From NCBI GenBank assembly GCA_000438155.1, contig FR902958.1:61759-78223 (forward strand): DNA of 16,465 nt, given 5' to 3'. The stretch comes from Firmicutes bacterium CAG:95. GTDB taxonomy: Bacteria; Bacillota; Clostridia; Lachnospirales; Lachnospiraceae. Shown here one piece after another: positions 7,994-14,675 of this stretch (within the stretch, counting starts at the first letter, position 1; each line of letters begins with the position of its first letter). The position numbers and the translations under genes were made by a program. The notes under the pieces were generated by a model that was not told where the DNA came from, made no database searches, and was given only the letters and a program-made list of their open reading frames with translations.

Positions 7994-8191
7994 ATGCTGG
8001 AGAAATTCTTAAACTTCATTTTACGGGGACTGATGGGACTTTGTACGATCTTTGTGGTCAATCATTTTGTCATTACCGATTTTCCACTGTGCGATGTGGG
8101 AATGAATCTCTTTACCTTTCTGACCTCCGGACTGCTTGGGATCCCCGGGGTTTGTGCTCTGTATGCCATTAATTTCTATGTTCTTTTATAA
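7994..8191 (+). CDS. bofA: BofA-like inhibitor of pro-sigma-K processing (short form)
   Basis: BofA is a membrane protein that holds the intramembrane protease SpoIVFB inactive until late sporulation. This 65-residue version carries the family's C-terminal core, VGMNLFTFLTSGLLGIPGV (35–53), preceded by one hydrophobic segment (about 9–27). N23, N38 and T41 appear to match the asparagines and threonine reported as important for inhibition in B. subtilis. Typical BofA is about 87 residues with another N-terminal membrane segment, which is missing here. The upstream frame has no ATG before its stop at 7931. The start ATG 7994 has GGGAGG at 7981–7986. An overlapping frame from 7969 lacks family similarity. 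Confidence 0.85.
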   Translation: MLEKFLNFILRGLMGLCTIFVVNHFVITDFPLCDVGMNLFTFLTSGLLGIPGVCALYAINFYVLL

Positions 8192-8203
8192 CCCTTGTAC
8201 AAA

Positions 8204-8221
8204 TTTGTGATTTTCCACAAA
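8204..8221. promoter_or_regulatory. Dyad upstream of the tad promoter
   Basis: TTTGTG (8204–8209), six bases, CACAAA (8216–8221) is a perfect 6+6 dyad ending 7 nt before the tad promoter -35 box. The position suits an activator or repressor site. It is not followed by a T-run on the plus strand, so it is not a bofA terminator. No regulator is identified. Confidence 0.35.
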
Positions 8222-8228
8222 AAAACTA

Positions 8229-8257
8229 TTTACAACAATATAATTTTCGTATATAAT
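8229..8257 (+). promoter_or_regulatory. Sigma-A promoter of the tad operon
   Basis: TTTACA (8229–8234), 17 nt, TATAAT (8252–8257): 5/6 and 6/6 to consensus at optimal spacing. Predicted start is about 8264, leaving a leader of roughly 125 nt before tadZ. It is the only near-consensus promoter seen in front of the tad genes. Confidence 0.8.
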
Positions 8258-8285
8258 TCATATTACAAAAACAAAGTGGTCATAA

Positions 8286-8349
8286 GATTACGTTCGTAAT
8301 CAGACTCTTTTGGAAGAAATCCTTCCGTTTTTCAGATTTTACGCGTAAA
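8286..8349 (+). promoter_or_regulatory. Two TTACG-type palindromes in the tad leader
   Basis: GATTACG-TT-CGTAATC (8286–8301) and the perfect palindrome TTTACGCGTAAA (8338–8349) share the half-site TTACG/CGTAA. Their centres (8293.5 and 8343.5) are 50 bp apart, about five helical turns. Both lie downstream of the predicted transcription start, where a dimeric repressor could act; the first could also fold as an RNA hairpin. Confidence 0.45.
8312..8332 (+). terminator. Weak attenuator-like hairpin in the tad leader
   Basis: GGAAG (8312–8316), a five-base loop, CTTCC (8322–8326), then GTTTTT. The 5-bp stem is short, so this could be a partial terminator in the leader rather than a strong stop. 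It lies between the two TTACG palindromes. Confidence 0.35.
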
Positions 8350-8391
8350 GAAAGCAACACGGTACATTACAACAGCATAAGGAGGTATTAT

Positions 8392-9417
8392 TTGGACAAG
8401 CCAATCCTTGCAATTTTCGATAGCGAGGAAAGATATGCGTATGGTTTCATGGAGTTTATCAGCAATAAGTCAAATCTGCCCTTTCAGGTTCACGTTTTTA
8501 CAGAGCCGGAGCGGTTCTTTGCCTATTCTAAGCAGGAAGAAATCGAATGTCTTCTCATATCGGAAAATGTATATCAGCGGGAGGTGGAGGCCCTCAACAT
8601 TCCACACATCATCATTTTAAGCGAAAGCAGTGACTGTCTTAACAAATCCCTGTTACATATTCATAAATATCAATCCTGTGAAGCCATTTTCCGGGAGGTG
8701 ATGGCGTATTACATGAAGGAGGCCGGCCATGTAATGTCCTGTGTCAGGACGAATACAGAAAAAATGAAAATTATCGGAATCTATACACCGGTCGGGAGAT
8801 GTCTGCAGACGACCTTTTCCTTTGCACTGGGACAGATTCTTTCAAAAAAAGCAAAAGTATTATACATGAATTTTGAACGGTATTCCGGTCTGGAAGCATT
8901 GCTGAAACGAAGCTTCCAGTATGATATTTCCGACCTTGTTTACTATTTCCAGTGTGCAAAAGAAAAGCTGTCCCTGCGGCTTTCGAGCATTGTGGAAAAT
9001 ATACATGGACTGGATTTTGTTCCGCCGGTACAGCTTTACCAGAGTATTTTAGGAGTCCATGGACAGCAGTGGATTGAACTGTTTGCGGAGATTGAGAAAT
9101 GCAGCGATTATGAGTACCTGATTCTTGACCTGACGGATGGGGTGGCAGATCTGTGGGATATCCTCAGGAGCTGCACGCATGTGTATACCATTACTCGTGG
9201 AGATGGAGTATCGCTTGCCAAGATGGATCAGTACGAGAGGGGCTTACGGACAATGGAATATGAGGATGTTCTGGCAAAAACGAGGAAGATAGAGTTTCCG
9301 GTATTTAAGGAAATTCCCATTCGTTTTGATGAATTGACCTATGGGGATCTGGCACGTTATGTCAAGCAGTACATTATCCCTGATTTTGTGGGAGAAAAGG
9401 AGGAAGGCAATGAATGA
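8392..9417 (+). CDS. tadZ: TadZ/CpaE-like pilus localisation protein with degenerate P-loop
   Basis: 341 residues from TTG 8392, chosen for the perfect AAGGAGG (8379–8385) with 6-nt spacing; the next in-frame Met is at residue 20. TadZ proteins combine an atypical receiver domain (here about 4–110) with a ParA/MinD-like ATPase domain (about 125–330), and are thought to place the pilus machine at a cell site and recruit partners. KIIGIYTPVGRCLQTT (126–141) occupies the deviant Walker A position but has neither the GK pair nor the signature lysine. YLILDLTDG is the Walker B-like strand. The receiver half has no obvious phospho-acceptor pocket. Eubacterium rectale TadZ is known structurally as an ATP-binding but weakly hydrolysing member; this copy seems further degraded. 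First gene of the tad operon, overlapping cpaF by 8 nt. Confidence 0.85.
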   Translation: MDKPILAIFDSEERYAYGFMEFISNKSNLPFQVHVFTEPERFFAYSKQEEIECLLISENVYQREVEALNIPHIIILSESSDCLNKSLLHIHKYQSCEAIFREVMAYYMKEAGHVMSCVRTNTEKMKIIGIYTPVGRCLQTTFSFALGQILSKKAKVLYMNFERYSGLEALLKRSFQYDISDLVYYFQCAKEKLSLRLSSIVENIHGLDFVPPVQLYQSILGVHGQQWIELFAEIEKCSDYEYLILDLTDGVADLWDILRSCTHVYTITRGDGVSLAKMDQYERGLRTMEYEDVLAKTRKIEFPVFKEIPIRFDELTYGDLARYVKQYIIPDFVGEKEEGNE

Positions 9418-10576
9418 ACTTCAGGAAAGAATCTTAAAGAGCATGGATCTGACAAGACAACTGAGTGAGGAGGAAATCCATGAAGCAATTGATTTGCGGA
9501 TGAAGGAAGAGATCAGGAAAACGCCACTGGATCTATTGTCCAGAGAGAAGCTGCACCGCAATATTTTTTATGAAATCCGCCAGCTTGGAATTTTGCAGAG
9601 CCTCATCGAGAATCCGGAGATTACAGAAATTATGGTGAATGGGACAAGCGGTATCTTCATTGAGACGAAGGGAAAGCTTAAGAAGCTGGATATCTGCTTT
9701 GAATCCAGGGAAAAGCTGACCCAGGTCATCTGGCAGATTACGGCGGATTGCAACCGTGCCATCAACGATGCCAGTCCGATTGTGGATGCCAGATTAAAGG
9801 ATGGCGCAAGAGTGAATGTTGTGCTTGATCCGGTGGCGATTAACGGTCCGATTCTGACCGTGCGGCGTTTTCCGAAAACACCGATTACAATGGATCAGCT
9901 CATTGAGCTTCAAAGCATTACCTGTGAGTGCCGTGACTGGTTAAAGCAGGCGGTACAGGACGGAGCCAATATTCTGGTGTGCGGAGGAACCGGATCCGGG
10001 AAAACGACATTTTTAAATGTGTTATCCCAGTACATTCCCTCAGAGGAAAGAGTCATCACCATTGAGGATAGTGCGGAGCTGCAGCTTCTTGGAATCCCCA
10101 ATCTGATCCGTCTGGAAACAAGGAATGCCAATGTGGAAGGCTGTAAGGAAATTACGATCCGTGATTTGATCCGGACGTCCTTACGTATGCGTCCTGACCG
10201 CATTGTCGTCGGGGAGGTGCGTGGACAGGAGGCGATTGATATGCTTCAAAGCGTCAATGTCGGTCACAGTGCCATGACAACGGTGCATGCCAACAGTGTC
10301 CGGAATGTGGTAAGCCGTCTGGAAACGATGGTGCTCATGGGAATGGAAATTCCAATCTCGGCGATCCGCAGACAGATTGTAGAGGGGTTTGATGTGATGG
10401 TTCATCTGGGTCGGTGTAAGAACGGGAGACGTGCTGTCATGGAGGTTGCAGAGCCTATGCACATTGCAGATGGAGAGGTTTGTATGAACACTGTCTTTAA
10501 GAGAAATCAACAGGGGGAATTAGTGAAGGTTGGGGAATTTACTGAGAAAACAAAAAGCAAGCTGGTCCGTATTTAA
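9410..10576 (+). CDS. cpaF: Tad pilus assembly ATPase CpaF/TadA
   Basis: Hexameric secretion ATPase at the inner face of the membrane that drives Flp pilus assembly. The start is ATG 9410, with AAGGAGG at 9397–9403 and 6-nt spacing, giving 388 residues; a further upstream in-frame start inside tadZ was rejected. The N-terminal part has LGILQSLIENPEITEIMVNG, typical of CpaF. Motifs in order: Walker A GGTGSGKT (192–199, Lys198), ITIEDSAELQL, Walker B region RPDRIVVGEVRG (Glu about 269), and His box VGHSAMTTVHANS. All key residues are intact. Its start overlaps the tadZ end by 8 nt and its end overlaps the next gene by 47 nt, indicating tight coupling. Confidence 0.96.
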   Translation: MNELQERILKSMDLTRQLSEEEIHEAIDLRMKEEIRKTPLDLLSREKLHRNIFYEIRQLGILQSLIENPEITEIMVNGTSGIFIETKGKLKKLDICFESREKLTQVIWQITADCNRAINDASPIVDARLKDGARVNVVLDPVAINGPILTVRRFPKTPITMDQLIELQSITCECRDWLKQAVQDGANILVCGGTGSGKTTFLNVLSQYIPSEERVITIEDSAELQLLGIPNLIRLETRNANVEGCKEITIRDLIRTSLRMRPDRIVVGEVRGQEAIDMLQSVNVGHSAMTTVHANSVRNVVSRLETMVLMGMEIPISAIRRQIVEGFDVMVHLGRCKNGRRAVMEVAEPMHIADGEVCMNTVFKRNQQGELVKVGEFTEKTKSKLVRI

Positions 10577-11798
10577 CAGGGACTCCTTAATCTCTATACA
10601 GGGCAGGGAAATTTTGTTACTGGTTGTAAAAACAGGAGCTGTTCTTGGAGTTCTGAATTATTTTTTCTATCGGGAATGGTGGGCTTATGTGCTGCTTATT
10701 CCTGTTGGTGTTCTCTATTTCCGGTTGGAATGTGGGAATCTGATCCGGAAAAAGCAAGACCAGGTACGGGAACAGTTTACGGAGCTTTTACGGTTTACGG
10801 TCACATCCCTGCGCGCCGGATATTCGGTAGAGAATGCATTTCTGGATAGCTATGCTGATTTGGAAAAGCTGTATGGAGAGCGCAGCGTGATCTGTAAGAT
10901 CTTAAGGCGGTTTGCAATCGCCCGGCAGAATCATCGCCCCTTTGCAGAAACCTGGCGGATGGTAGGTGAGGAGCTCCGGGTGACAGAGATCCGGGAGTTT
11001 TCGGAAATTTATGAAACCGCTTATCACCATAGCGGGAATCTGTCGTCGGTGATGGAACAGACTTCGCAGATTATCATGGAGAAGACGGAGCTGCAAAGGG
11101 AGCTGTTTTTATTGATGGCATCCCGGCGCATGGAGCTTCGGATTATGACCGCAATGCCTTTTGCCATCATGGCATATATTCAATGGACTTCGCCGGGATT
11201 TTTCGATGAGTTGTATCACAATACGCCGGGAAGGATGCTGATGACGGGGATTCTTTTTCTCTATCTGACAGGATATGTCTGGGCGTGGAAAATCACCCGG
11301 ATGGAGTTAAGCTCCGCCAGGAAGAAGGAAGAGTGCTTAAAGGAAATTTATCCGGAGTTTGTCGAAAAGCTCCGCCTGTATCTGGTAGCAGGACTGAATG
11401 TGCGCAATGCCTTTCTGACAATTACGTCTTTGTATGCAGGAATTCGGGAGAAGGATCGTGCACACAGCTATCTGCTGAAAGAACTGCGGAGTGCAGGGAA
11501 TCAGCTTGCCAATGGTATCCCGGAGGATGAGGTCTATACACAATGGGGAATGAACTGTGAAGAGAGGAGCTGCCGCAGGTTGGGATTTCTGCTTTCAGTG
11601 AACCTGCGGAAAGGAAACCGGCAGCTTTTATCCTGTCTGGAGGAGGAGATCCGGGATACCCGGCAGGAGCTGCAGAAGAAGATTCGTAAAAAGGGAGAAG
11701 AAGCATCGACAAAGCTTTTGTTCCCGATGATTTTGTATCTGATTATTGTCATGATACTGGTAATTTATCCGGCCTATCAGAAGTTAGGCGGCATTTAG
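10530..11798 (+). CDS. tadB: TadB–TadC fusion (T2SSF-type pilus platform protein)
   Basis: Inner-membrane platform of the Tad pilus. The 422-residue protein appears to join two genes that are normally separate. Residues 1–260 follow TadB: two membrane segments (about 28–64), a cytoplasmic domain with LLRFTVTSLRAGYSVENAFL (86–105), MASRRMELRIMTAMPF and two more membrane segments (about 203–254). Residues 272–422 follow TadC: YPEFVEKLRLYLVAGLNVRN (274–293), LLSVNLRKGNRQLL, GEEASTKLLFPMILYLIIVM and a final membrane helix (398–417). The N-terminal membrane segments of a normal TadC (about 80 residues) are absent. The start is TTG 10530, 47 nt inside cpaF with only AGGGGG/GAAGG nearby; TTG 10614 is an alternative but would cut sequence expected before the first helix. 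No separate tadC is in the window. Confidence 0.82.
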   Translation: MGNLLRKQKASWSVFNRDSLISIQGREILLLVVKTGAVLGVLNYFFYREWWAYVLLIPVGVLYFRLECGNLIRKKQDQVREQFTELLRFTVTSLRAGYSVENAFLDSYADLEKLYGERSVICKILRRFAIARQNHRPFAETWRMVGEELRVTEIREFSEIYETAYHHSGNLSSVMEQTSQIIMEKTELQRELFLLMASRRMELRIMTAMPFAIMAYIQWTSPGFFDELYHNTPGRMLMTGILFLYLTGYVWAWKITRMELSSARKKEECLKEIYPEFVEKLRLYLVAGLNVRNAFLTITSLYAGIREKDRAHSYLLKELRSAGNQLANGIPEDEVYTQWGMNCEERSCRRLGFLLSVNLRKGNRQLLSCLEEEIRDTRQELQKKIRKKGEEASTKLLFPMILYLIIVMILVIYPAYQKLGGI

Positions 11799-11817
11799 AG
11801 GGCATATTTATGAAAAA

Positions 11818-11953
11818 TAGTAACTATTCGGTACAGGTCGAAGCATTTACTGCTAAGACCGTAAGAAAATGATTCAGTAATGCAAAATCCCATCGGCGAA
11901 GCCGATTTGGAATGGATTTTGCATCGTAACTGTGAAGGTACTGAACAGCTACG
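11818..11953. repeat. Palindromic intergenic repeat, copy B
   Basis: Fills most of the 185-nt gap between tadBC and flp. The ends GTAACTATTCGGTAC and GTACTGAACAGCTAC are imperfect inverted repeats (12/15). Inside is a nested hairpin: TGCAAAATCC (11881–11890) with GGATTTTGCA (11914–11923), and ATCGGC-GAA-GCCGAT (11892–11906). The ends resemble those of copy A at 6985–7128. Its right half recurs at 14588–14629. No coding potential. The hairpin could modulate or stabilise transcript between tadBC and flp, but lacks the T-run of a terminator. Confidence 0.75.
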
Positions 11954-11983
11954 AAAAATAAAGCAATAGGAAAGGAATTTTAT

Positions 11984-12232
11984 ATGGATACAAGAAAAGG
12001 ACTGAGCAAGGAATTAAGCAGAGAATGGAACATGCACATGAAACTGAATACAGGAGTAAGTCATTTGAAAAACAGGAGAAAACTGAATAACCGTGGAATG
12101 GGAACGGTCGAAATGATTCTCATTATCGTGGTATTGATCGGGCTTGTACTGATCTTTAAGACGCAGATTATGGATCTGGTTGGAAATGTCTTTGACAAAA
12201 TTGCCGTAGACAGCTCGGCGATCCTTTCATGA
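11984..12232 (+). CDS. flp: Flp-type (type IVb) major pilin precursor
   Basis: 82-residue prepilin from ATG 11984 with AAAGGA at 11971–11976. A long basic leader ends in NNRG (35–38), and the predicted prepilin peptidase cut is G38|M39, giving MGTVE with Glu at +5 and then the hydrophobic helix MILIIVVLIGLVLIFKTQI (44–62). Mature length is 44 residues, typical of Flp pilins. It best fits the Flp1-like group of Clostridia (GTVEMILIIVVLI). It follows repeat copy B, and its stop overlaps the next start (ATGA, 4 nt). The 38-residue leader is long; an internal Met at residue 17 or 19 could be the true start. Confidence 0.9.
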   Translation: MDTRKGLSKELSREWNMHMKLNTGVSHLKNRRKLNNRGMGTVEMILIIVVLIGLVLIFKTQIMDLVGNVFDKIAVDSSAILS

Positions 12233-13623
12233 AAAAAGGATCATTAACGGTATTCCTCTCTCTTTCCCTGACGATTCTGATTAGCTTTAGTCTGTTTGTC
12301 ACAGAAATTGCAATCGGGAACAGCCAGCGGATCCGGTTTGAAATAGTTACAGATATGGCCATGGATTCGGTTATGGGAGAATACAGTGTGGCATTGAAGG
12401 AACGCTATGGGCTGCTTTATGTAGATACGTCGTATCTGGAGGGAGCGGCGGAGGCGGTACGTGTTACAGATCGTTTCAGGGTGTATTTTGATGCCAATAC
12501 CACGAAGGTTTCTGAGAAGAAGCATGCACCGTGGGGGAGACTTTTGCTGCAGGAGGCAGTGCTTTCTTCCTTTGAGACGGCAGCAGCACAGGGAGGAAAA
12601 TCCATGCAGAGCCAGATGATCCGCTATATGGAACGGCATCCGGAAAATGGCACTGAAATCGTTGCGGCGAAAGAAGCGGTTTCTGCTTTTTCCATGCAGG
12701 AGTCATCCAATGCCCTGGAAGCATTCTGTGCAGTCATGGAACAGATTGCCGGTATGGAGCTTCCTGTACTGGAAAAGGAAGACGGAACCGAAGAAGAGGT
12801 TGCACTTGGAAATCCGGCGGACTGGGTGTATGGACTCATTGGAAGTGATGTTATCTTTCTGTGTGATGTGGATTTGTCCGGGATGACAACCATGCAGATG
12901 GATACGAATGGGCTTGTTTCCCATCGGGGAATGCAGAATACGCAGAGCAGTAACCGGACATTTTCCGGAGATACTGACTTATTTTATGCTTATCTTCTTA
13001 CACAGATGGGGAATTACGGAAGAAGCAGAGAGGGAAGTGCGCTTAGTGCACAGTTGGAATATCTGCTTGCCGGAGAAAGCAGTGATTTCGAGAATGTCCG
13101 GGCGGCTGTTGCAGAGATCTTTACCATACGAATGGGGGATAACGTGCGGCTTGTTATGGGAGATGGTGGATTATATGAGGCGGCAGCGGGTGTGGCGGAT
13201 GCATTATTGGCAGTGCAGCTATGCGGGGCTTTCCGGGAGCCGGTCATTCAAAGCATTTTATACGCCTGTGCTTTCCTGGAGAGCGTGAGTGATGTGAATA
13301 ACCTGTTGCACGGAGGACGCGTTCCCCTACGCAAAGCCTCTCATTCCATGAGTGTTTCTTATGTGACTGATGGAAGTATTTATTTTAACGGATCGCAGGA
13401 GGGGCTTTCATATTCGCAGTTTCTTATCGGAATGCTGTCTTCAAAAGAAGAAAGAACCATGCTGGCAAGAGCTATGGATGTCCTGGAAATGGACATCCGG
13501 CAGATGACCGGCAATGGACAGTTCTGTATGGATCAGTGTGTGGAACGGATGGAAATCCATGTGTCTGCACAGGGAGGACTTGATAAGCATTATGAGACAG
13601 AGCGAATATATGGATATTATTAG
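12229..13623 (+). CDS. DUF5702-type Tad locus membrane-anchored protein
   Basis: 464 residues, coupled to flp by an ATGA overlap. An N-terminal KKGSLTVFLSLSLTILISFSL segment (2–22, hydrophobic to about 30) resembles the membrane anchors of TadE/TadG-like proteins, but lacks Glu at +5, so processing by the prepilin peptidase is doubtful. The rest is an extracytoplasmic, largely helical domain with sequence like the Clostridia family DUF5702 (MDSVMGEYSVALKERYGLLYVDTSY early on; YSQFLIGMLSSKEERTMLARAMDVLEMDI late). Family function is unknown; the location in tad loci suggests a minor pilin, tip or assembly protein. The domain name is recalled, not searched. Confidence 0.78.
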   Translation: MKKGSLTVFLSLSLTILISFSLFVTEIAIGNSQRIRFEIVTDMAMDSVMGEYSVALKERYGLLYVDTSYLEGAAEAVRVTDRFRVYFDANTTKVSEKKHAPWGRLLLQEAVLSSFETAAAQGGKSMQSQMIRYMERHPENGTEIVAAKEAVSAFSMQESSNALEAFCAVMEQIAGMELPVLEKEDGTEEEVALGNPADWVYGLIGSDVIFLCDVDLSGMTTMQMDTNGLVSHRGMQNTQSSNRTFSGDTDLFYAYLLTQMGNYGRSREGSALSAQLEYLLAGESSDFENVRAAVAEIFTIRMGDNVRLVMGDGGLYEAAAGVADALLAVQLCGAFREPVIQSILYACAFLESVSDVNNLLHGGRVPLRKASHSMSVSYVTDGSIYFNGSQEGLSYSQFLIGMLSSKEERTMLARAMDVLEMDIRQMTGNGQFCMDQCVERMEIHVSAQGGLDKHYETERIYGYY

Positions 13624-13655
13624 TTGACACAGGGAAGAAAGGAGGAACGTTCTCT

Positions 13656-14531
13656 TTGGATGAGCAAACCAAAAACAAAAATAAAAATCTGTTAATTCCT
13701 TCTCTCAAAGCGGACAGAAAAATGAACATCGTTCAGAAAAGGAGAGCGTTCCTCTTTTCTTCCCGGAAAAACAGAGGAAGCATGACGGTGGAGGCATCAA
13801 TGGTTCTCCCTGTTTTCCTGTTTTTTATGATGACTTTGCTTATGGGAATCGAAATGGTTCGTTTACAGAGCAATCTGTTTGCAGGATTAGGCAGCAGTGA
13901 AGCAATCCACATGGAAAAACAGATTCAAAGAGCCCTGCAGGATCAACCGCTTCTTGGGCATTTCAATGTGGACGCGGCAGAGGAATATCTGAATGGGCAG
14001 GAGAACGGCAGGCTATGCCTTTTAGGGAATATTTCAGTCAGGAATCAGTCGGATGTACAGGAAAACGGAAGGATAGAGGTTGAAGTGCAGTATCAGATCA
14101 AGCCCTTCATTTACTGGCTTCCGATTGGAAACAGTAATGGAGGAGGACTATGCTTTGAGGATGAACTTTTCGCACATGATTTTAATGGATATCGTGGACC
14201 GGTCGAAGGGGATCGAAGAGAGGAAGAAGAAATTGTTTATATCACAGAAAACGGTACCCGCTATCACACCGATACCGGCTGCGTATCCCTCAGGATATCT
14301 GTTCAGACAGTGCATAGCAGCCGTTTATCTGCAATGAGAAATCAAAGCGGTGGCAGGTATTACCCCTGTGAACGGTGCCGCCCATCAAAAAGCGGTGTAT
14401 TTTTTATTACCGGGGATGGTGACCGGTATCATCGTGGGGCAGACTGTTCTTCGCTCAAACGAACGGTACGTGCAGTGACTCTGGAAGAAGCCATCCGGAT
14501 GGGGCGAAGTGCCTGCAGTAAATGTAGTTGA
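13656..14531 (+). CDS. tadE: TadE-like pseudopilin with two C-terminal Cys/His modules
   Basis: 291 residues from TTG 13656, supported by AAAGGAGG at 13638–13645; there is no in-frame ATG until 13722, which lacks a good ribosome site. NRGSMTVEASMVLPVFLFFMM (39–59) is a TadE-type prepilin signal: cut at G41|S42, Glu at +5, then one membrane helix to about 70. The extracytoplasmic middle (about 75–185) is typical TadE. The end carries two related modules. In module 1 (194–241) VYITENGTRYH is followed by His204-x4-Cys209 and Cys238-x2-Cys241. In module 2 (249–290) FFITGDGDRYH is followed by His259-x4-Cys264 and Cys287-x2-Cys290. These resemble small Ada-like metal-binding modules; zinc binding is inferred. 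A minor pilin or pilus-tip role is likely. Confidence 0.85.
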   Translation: MDEQTKNKNKNLLIPSLKADRKMNIVQKRRAFLFSSRKNRGSMTVEASMVLPVFLFFMMTLLMGIEMVRLQSNLFAGLGSSEAIHMEKQIQRALQDQPLLGHFNVDAAEEYLNGQENGRLCLLGNISVRNQSDVQENGRIEVEVQYQIKPFIYWLPIGNSNGGGLCFEDELFAHDFNGYRGPVEGDRREEEEIVYITENGTRYHTDTGCVSLRISVQTVHSSRLSAMRNQSGGRYYPCERCRPSKSGVFFITGDGDRYHRGADCSSLKRTVRAVTLEEAIRMGRSACSKCS

Positions 14532-14587
14532 GAGTTTGAAAGTAAGAAAGAAATAATGATAAAGATTGTAGATATAAAAGATTAATA

Positions 14588-14629
14588 AATGAATTTTGTA
14601 TCGTAACTGTGAAGATATTGGGCAGTTAT
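14588..14629. repeat. Palindromic intergenic repeat, copy C (right-end remnant)
   Basis: 42 nt aligning without gaps to the right half of copy B (11911–11952), 34/42 identical, sharing TCGTAACTGTGAAG. All eight differences are transitions. No matching left end is visible in the 144-nt gap between the TadE-like gene and the prepilin peptidase, so this is a remnant. The rest of the gap (14532–14675) is A-rich and shows nothing else besides the downstream ribosome site. Confidence 0.7.
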
Positions 14630-14675
14630 AGCAGTTGTGTCGTGGAGAGACTGAATTAGGATATGGGAGGACAAT

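Noticed and set aside
7969..8172. 67-codon frame overlapping bofA
   Set aside because: No family similarity; the 7994 frame has the GGGAGG site and the BofA signature.
8264..8391. c-di-GMP or other known riboswitch in the tad leader
   Set aside because: The ACGCGTAAAG there only superficially recalls GEMM motifs; the conserved core (ACAGGGCAAACC, GACGCAAAGCC) is absent.
9341..9409. Upstream extension of cpaF into tadZ
   Set aside because: The extra residues do not look like CpaF, and AAGGAGG is placed for ATG 9410.
12908..13288. 126-codon plus-strand frame inside the DUF5702 gene
   Set aside because: Out of frame with a continuous 464-codon gene; composition is shadow-like and there is no ribosome site.
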